Shown here: piece after piece, positions 5,480 to 5,646 of the stretch | How positions within the stretch are numbered: position 1 is the stretch's first letter | Layout: each line of letters starts with the position of its first letter | Assembly: GCA_031431235.1 (NCBI GenBank) | Contig: JANPDA010000283.1 | Coordinates: 1 to 5,646, forward strand | Source: JANNSW01 sp031431235 | GTDB lineage: Bacteria; Pseudomonadota; Alphaproteobacteria; Rhizobiales; Hyphomicrobiaceae | Length of the DNA stretch: 5,646 bases | Reading direction: 5' to 3' | Notes under the pieces: generated by a model | What the model was told of the DNA's origin: nothing | The model's input: the letters and a program-made list of their open reading frames with translations, nothing else | Database searches by the model: none | Program-made: the position numbers and the translations under genes

Positions 5480-5646
5480 TCAAACGTCGAACTCCGACTG
5501 GTCGTCGCGTTCCTCGCGGGCGGCAGCCTTGAAGCCGCGCTCCATCAGCGGGATTTGGGTTTTCTTGCCCGCGAATAACTCTTCAATGGTGAACAGCTGG
5601 ATCTTCGGCACCTTGCCAGTAGGCCCGTCGTAGAGACCGGCACCGG
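5480..5646 (-). CDS. C-terminal 54 residues of a probable site-specific DNA methyltransferase (partial at right edge)
   Basis: The minus-strand frame is open from the right window edge to a TGA at 5480-5482. The visible tail reads GKVPKIQLFTIEELFAGKK (residues 10-28 of the fragment), then IPLMERGFKAAAREERDD and a short acidic end. I recognise the pattern P-[KR]-[IV]-Q-[IL]-x-T-[IV]-E-x-L-x-x-G-K, followed by a proline and F-K-x-A, from the C-termini of adenine-specific DNA methyltransferases related to type III Mod or similar restriction-modification enzymes. The catalytic motifs would lie outside the window, so the call rests on this tail alone. The gene converges on the cNMP-binding gene. 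It could be another protein with the same tail; the reading frame itself is better supported than the function. Confidence 0.5.
   Translation of the reverse strand, partial: GAGLYDGPTGKVPKIQLFTIEELFAGKKTQIPLMERGFKAAAREERDDQSEFDV

Overview
The window is high-GC DNA with no signs of a plasmid or phage. Gene content and order point to an alphaproteobacterium: a small succinate dehydrogenase assembly factor (sdhE) lies directly upstream of mfd on the minus strand, an arrangement I know from that class. I cannot name the genus.

Layout from left to right. Positions 1-1591 (minus) hold the first 530 codons of mfd, the transcription-repair coupling factor; the gene runs off the left edge. Positions 1642-1929 (minus) hold sdhE, which sits 50 bases upstream of mfd. 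A good sigma-70-like promoter at 1953-1981 probably drives both. The 202-base divergent gap (1930-2131) also carries a weaker candidate promoter for the plus strand. Positions 2132-4849 (plus) encode a 905-residue fused ABC exporter-like protein. Positions 4891-5358 (plus) encode a 155-residue stand-alone cyclic-nucleotide-binding-domain protein, probably in the same operon. A short spacer (5359-5479) holds a heptamer-based hairpin. The right edge (5480-5646, minus) holds the last 54 codons of a convergent gene that resembles the tail of site-specific DNA methyltransferases.

The notable part is the plus-strand pair. The ABC protein has an ordinary six-helix exporter membrane domain, but its nucleotide-binding domain has lost the expected residues in the A-loop, Walker A, Q-loop, signature, Walker B and H-loop. 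The recognisable fold and the D-loop remain. Between the Q-loop and the signature there is an insert of about 290 residues. It appears to consist of two further degenerate copies of the helical segment that normally follows the Q-loop, so this segment occurs three times in the chain. The partner gene encodes a cNMP-binding domain with intact ligand-contact Glu and Arg and no DNA-binding domain. My inference is a membrane protein that no longer hydrolyses ATP in the normal way and may be gated or regulated by its cNMP-binding neighbour. The sdhE-mfd pair is ordinary housekeeping (flavinylation of succinate dehydrogenase, transcription-coupled repair) and is unlikely to be functionally linked to the ABC pair.
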